Source: an uncultured Chitinophagaceae bacterium (GTDB lineage Bacteria > Bacteroidota > Bacteroidia > Chitinophagales > Chitinophagaceae). Taken from it: a stretch of DNA of 44,797 nt. How positions within the stretch are numbered: position 1 is the stretch's first letter; the number at the start of each line of letters is the position of its first letter. Positions 42,504-44,797 of the stretch are shown piece by piece. The translations under genes and the position numbers were made by a program. Where the stretch lies: positions 1 to 44,797 of the forward strand of contig CAIKTE010000263.1 in the NCBI GenBank assembly GCA_903830285.1. The letters run 5' to 3'. The notes under the pieces were generated by a model, which was given only the letters and a program-made list of their open reading frames with translations, was not told the DNA's origin and did not search any database.

Positions 42504-44570
42504 ATGTTGAACCGAGATACATTGATAACTGCATACAAGCTGATGGTTTCGGCCAAAGCTATGAGCGACACATACGAAGCAAACCGTCAGGTTTGTAAGT
42601 ATGTGCATTCAACATCTCGCGGTCATGAAGCCATACAGATCGCAACAGGTTTACAGTTGCAGTCATGCGATTGGGTAAGTCCTTATTATCGTGATGACAG
42701 TATGATGATCGCTTCAGGATTCACTCCTTATGAATTAATGCTGCAATTGCTTGCGAAAAAAGACGATCCTTTTTCTGCAGGGCGTTCTTATTATTGTCAT
42801 CCCAGTAACCGTACTGCAGGTAAGCCGGGTATCATTCATCAAAGCAGTGCAACAGGCATGCAAGCTATACCCACAACGGGTTTGGCGCAAGGTATTCAAT
42901 ACCTTGAACAACACAATTTAGAGATCTTAAAGAAAGGCGAGAACGGAGAAAACCCTGTTGTTGTTTGTTCAATGGGAGATGGTGCTATCACAGAAGGAGA
43001 AGTGAGTGAAGCATTACAATTTGCAGTGTTGAAACAATTACCGATCATTTATCTGATTCAGGATAATCAATGGAGCATTAGTGCAAGTGCAGATGAGATC
43101 CGTGCGATGAATGCATATGACTATGCAGAAGGATTTAAAGGATTGAAACGCATGCAGTGTGATGGCAGTGATTTTATGCGCAGTTTCGAAACGATGAGCT
43201 TGGCGATCGACTATGCAAGAAATGAACGCAAGCCTGTTTTGGTACATGCAAAAGTTCCTTTATTAGGTCACCATACCAGTGGAGTAAGAAAAGAATTTTA
43301 TCGCAGCAGGGAAGACCTGTTGAAGCATGGATTATATGATCCGCTTCCAAAACTTCGATTACTCTTAACAGGAGTTGGTTTCAATGAACATGAAATAAAT
43401 GAGATAGAAAATATTGCGCAGCGTGAAGTGACGGATGCGTTTGAAAGAGCAAATGCTGCTGCCGAACCAGATATAAAATCAGTAGAGGATAATGTTTTTG
43501 TACCAACCAGTGTGCGGGATGAAAGAGGACAACGTTCACCTAAGAGCGGTGAAAAAATAATGATGGTGGATGCTGCATTGCATGCCATTGAAGAGATCAT
43601 GGAAGATCATCCCGAAGCAGTATTATACGGGCAGGATGTGGGTAGAAGACTGGGTGGTGTATTCAGAGAAACGGCAACCTTAGCAGAAAGATTTGGCGAT
43701 AAAAGAGTATTCAATACAGCGATACAGGAAGCTTATATCGTGGGTTCAACTGTTGGGATGAGTGCATTGGGATTGAAGCCCATAGTTGAAGTGCAATTTG
43801 GCGATTATATTTATCCCGCATTCAATCAACTGGTATCAGAAATATCCAAATCAAGTTATCTTACCAATGGTAAGTTTCCTGTGCAGATGGTATTGCGTGT
43901 TCCGGTAGGAGCTTATGGTGGTGGTGGTCCTTATCACAGTAGCAGCATTGAAAGCACATTATTAAGTATCAAAGGGATCAAGATAGCTTATCCTTCCAAT
44001 GCAGCAGACATGAAGGGTATCATGAAAGCCGCATTCCATGACCCAAACCCTGTGGTCATTTTAGAACATAAAGGATTATACTGGAGTAAAGTGGGCGGAA
44101 CGGAAGATGCAAAATCGATTGAGCCTTCTAAAGATTATATTTTTCCTTTAGGAAAGGGAATGATATCACTGCAGGCAGATGTAAATAAAGTAAAACGCGG
44201 CGAAACGGTTTGTATCATCACTTACGGAATGGGAGTTCATTGGGCCAAAAATGCGGCACAAAAATATCCGGGCCAAGTAGAAGTGGTTGATCTGCGTACT
44301 TTATATCCGCTGGATGAAACATTGATCTTTGAATCGGTTACCAAACACGGTAAAGTGATCGTATTAAGCGAAGAACAACAGAATAATTCATTTGCAGAAG
44401 CCTTATCGCTTCGTATATCCAATCATTGCTACCATTTTCTCGACGCTAAAGTTGAAGTGGTAGGTGCGTTGAATTTGCCTGCTGTGCCTATCAATATGGC
44501 ATTGGAAGCAGCTATGCTGCCCACGGTTGAAAAAGTAAAAGACCGTATTGGAAAACTTTTAGCATACTAA
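42504..44570 (+). CDS. 2-oxoacid dehydrogenase E1, fused alpha and beta subunits
   Basis: A 688-residue E1 component that decarboxylates a 2-oxoacid with thiamine diphosphate and passes the acyl group to E2 lipoyl groups. The alpha part (about 1-335) has the ThDP motif GDGAITEGEVSEAL and the matching Asn in QDNQWSIS. The beta part (about 350-688) has LYGQDVGRRLGGVFRETA, the conserved FNTAIQEAYIVG, VEVQFGDYIYPAFNQLV and GAYGGGGPYHSSSIE, then the C-terminal swivel domain starting near GETVCIITYGMG. Fusion of both subunits is known in Bacteroidota. The alpha and beta sequences look closest to branched-chain (2-oxoisovalerate) E1, but pyruvate is not excluded. No E2 or E3 gene is in the window. 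Confidence 0.9.
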   Translation: MLNRDTLITAYKLMVSAKAMSDTYEANRQVCKYVHSTSRGHEAIQIATGLQLQSCDWVSPYYRDDSMMIASGFTPYELMLQLLAKKDDPFSAGRSYYCHPSNRTAGKPGIIHQSSATGMQAIPTTGLAQGIQYLEQHNLEILKKGENGENPVVVCSMGDGAITEGEVSEALQFAVLKQLPIIYLIQDNQWSISASADEIRAMNAYDYAEGFKGLKRMQCDGSDFMRSFETMSLAIDYARNERKPVLVHAKVPLLGHHTSGVRKEFYRSREDLLKHGLYDPLPKLRLLLTGVGFNEHEINEIENIAQREVTDAFERANAAAEPDIKSVEDNVFVPTSVRDERGQRSPKSGEKIMMVDAALHAIEEIMEDHPEAVLYGQDVGRRLGGVFRETATLAERFGDKRVFNTAIQEAYIVGSTVGMSALGLKPIVEVQFGDYIYPAFNQLVSEISKSSYLTNGKFPVQMVLRVPVGAYGGGGPYHSSSIESTLLSIKGIKIAYPSNAADMKGIMKAAFHDPNPVVILEHKGLYWSKVGGTEDAKSIEPSKDYIFPLGKGMISLQADVNKVKRGETVCIITYGMGVHWAKNAAQKYPGQVEVVDLRTLYPLDETLIFESVTKHGKVIVLSEEQQNNSFAEALSLRISNHCYHFLDAKVEVVGALNLPAVPINMALEAAMLPTVEKVKDRIGKLLAY

Positions 44571-44594
44571 CAATCATCCTTTTGGTTATTCCTT

Positions 44595-44602
44595 TATATT
44601 TG
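44595..44602 (+). promoter_or_regulatory. Promoter -7 box of tRNA-Met
   Basis: TATATTTG is an exact match to the Bacteroidota -7 consensus TAnnTTTG and lies 11 bp before the first tRNA base, the expected place for a stable-RNA promoter. The -33 element is not obvious. Confidence 0.6.
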
Positions 44603-44613
44603 CACCCCAAATT

Positions 44614-44687
44614 GGCGGGGTAGCTCAGGTGGTTAGAGCGTTGGATTCATAACCCAAAGGTCTCGGGTTCAACTCCCGATCCCGCTA
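44614..44687 (+). tRNA. tRNA-Met (anticodon CAT)
   Basis: A 74-nt cloverleaf. The acceptor stem is GGCGGGG with TCCCGCT (G-U at both ends), the D-arm stem is GCTC/GAGC, the anticodon loop TTCATAA has CAT, and the T-arm is TCGGG-TTCAACT-CCCGA. The discriminator is A44687 and CCA is not encoded. The anticodon stem has one A-C mismatch next to the loop, which I recall in other Bacteroidota elongator tRNA-Met genes. The acceptor starts with a closed G-U pair, so it is an elongator rather than the initiator; tRNA-Ile2 with a modified CAT anticodon is a less likely alternative. Confidence 0.93.
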
Positions 44688-44694
44688 CAGAAAG

Positions 44695-44730
44695 GGAATT
44701 ATCATCAAAAAAATGATAATTCCTTTTTTT
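44695..44730 (+). terminator. Intrinsic terminator after tRNA-Met
   Basis: An 11-bp perfect stem (GGAATTATCAT at 44695-44705, ATGATAATTCC at 44713-44723) with a 7-nt A-rich loop and seven T (44724-44730). The remaining 67 bp of the window show nothing I recognise. Confidence 0.92.
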
Positions 44731-44797
44731 ATTTCCTGCATTATCACTTGAAAATGAGGTAATTATCTTGAAGTAGTTGTTCATGTTGGTGGTTAGA

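Noticed and set aside
42504-44570. The alpha/beta E1 fusion as a novel gene fusion.
   Set aside because: Fused E1 subunits of this kind are already familiar in Bacteroidota.

Overview
The window is chromosomal DNA from a Bacteroidota bacterium, most likely a Chitinophagaceae-like member of the Chitinophagales. The evidence is a full-length SprA/Sov translocon gene, a secreted protein with a gliding-type (CHU_C) C-terminal domain, two SusC/SusD outer-membrane uptake clusters, DUF1735 lipoproteins, a DUF3467 protein, AT-rich intergenic DNA, few Shine-Dalgarno sites and a TAnnTTTG-type -7 box in front of the tRNA. I cannot name the genus.

Layout. 1-81: start of a transposase running off the left edge. 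192-1190: fabH (minus). 1332-9277: ruvA then the very long sprA (plus). 9288-15212: minus-strand block of a short-chain dehydrogenase, a type IX secretion substrate, an alpha/beta hydrolase and lnt. 15712-22546: minus-strand housekeeping block of guaB, dprA, a PorE-like OmpA protein, queE and folD. 23276-29965: uptake cluster 1 (SusC, SusD, DUF1735 lipoprotein, extra lipoprotein). 30622-36337: uptake cluster 2 (SusC, SusD, DUF1735 lipoprotein). 36476-37978: a carboxypeptidase-regulatory-domain protein and a DUF3467 protein. 38078-39182: a broken four-helix-bundle gene and radC (minus). 39322-44687: prs, rplY/ctc, pth, a FAH-family enzyme, a fused alpha/beta 2-oxoacid dehydrogenase E1, and tRNA-Met.

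How the genes fit together. SprA is the outer-membrane channel of type IX secretion. The protein at 10187-12601 carries the kind of C-terminal domain exported by that system. The OmpA protein at 18593-20500 has the TPR, beta-propeller, regulatory-fold and OmpA order of PorE. The two SusC/SusD clusters are paralogous outer-membrane importers; neither has an enzyme gene beside it, so the substrate is unknown. The rest are core metabolism, translation and DNA-repair genes.

The unusual content is intergenic. (1) Tandem arrays of 7-bp units occur at about ten places. The unit differs from place to place, the period stays 7, and most arrays begin or end at, or within a few bases of, a stop codon. 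One array encodes the start of queE, and a short one lies in frame inside queE. (2) Three copies of an oriented element of 71-76 bp contain two hairpins whose stems co-vary perfectly, resembling paired REP elements. One copy lies between the two halves of a destroyed four-helix-bundle gene. (3) A 46-bp near-perfect palindrome and two tracts of paired 11-bp repeats lie in the larger gaps. These are the best candidates for something undescribed.
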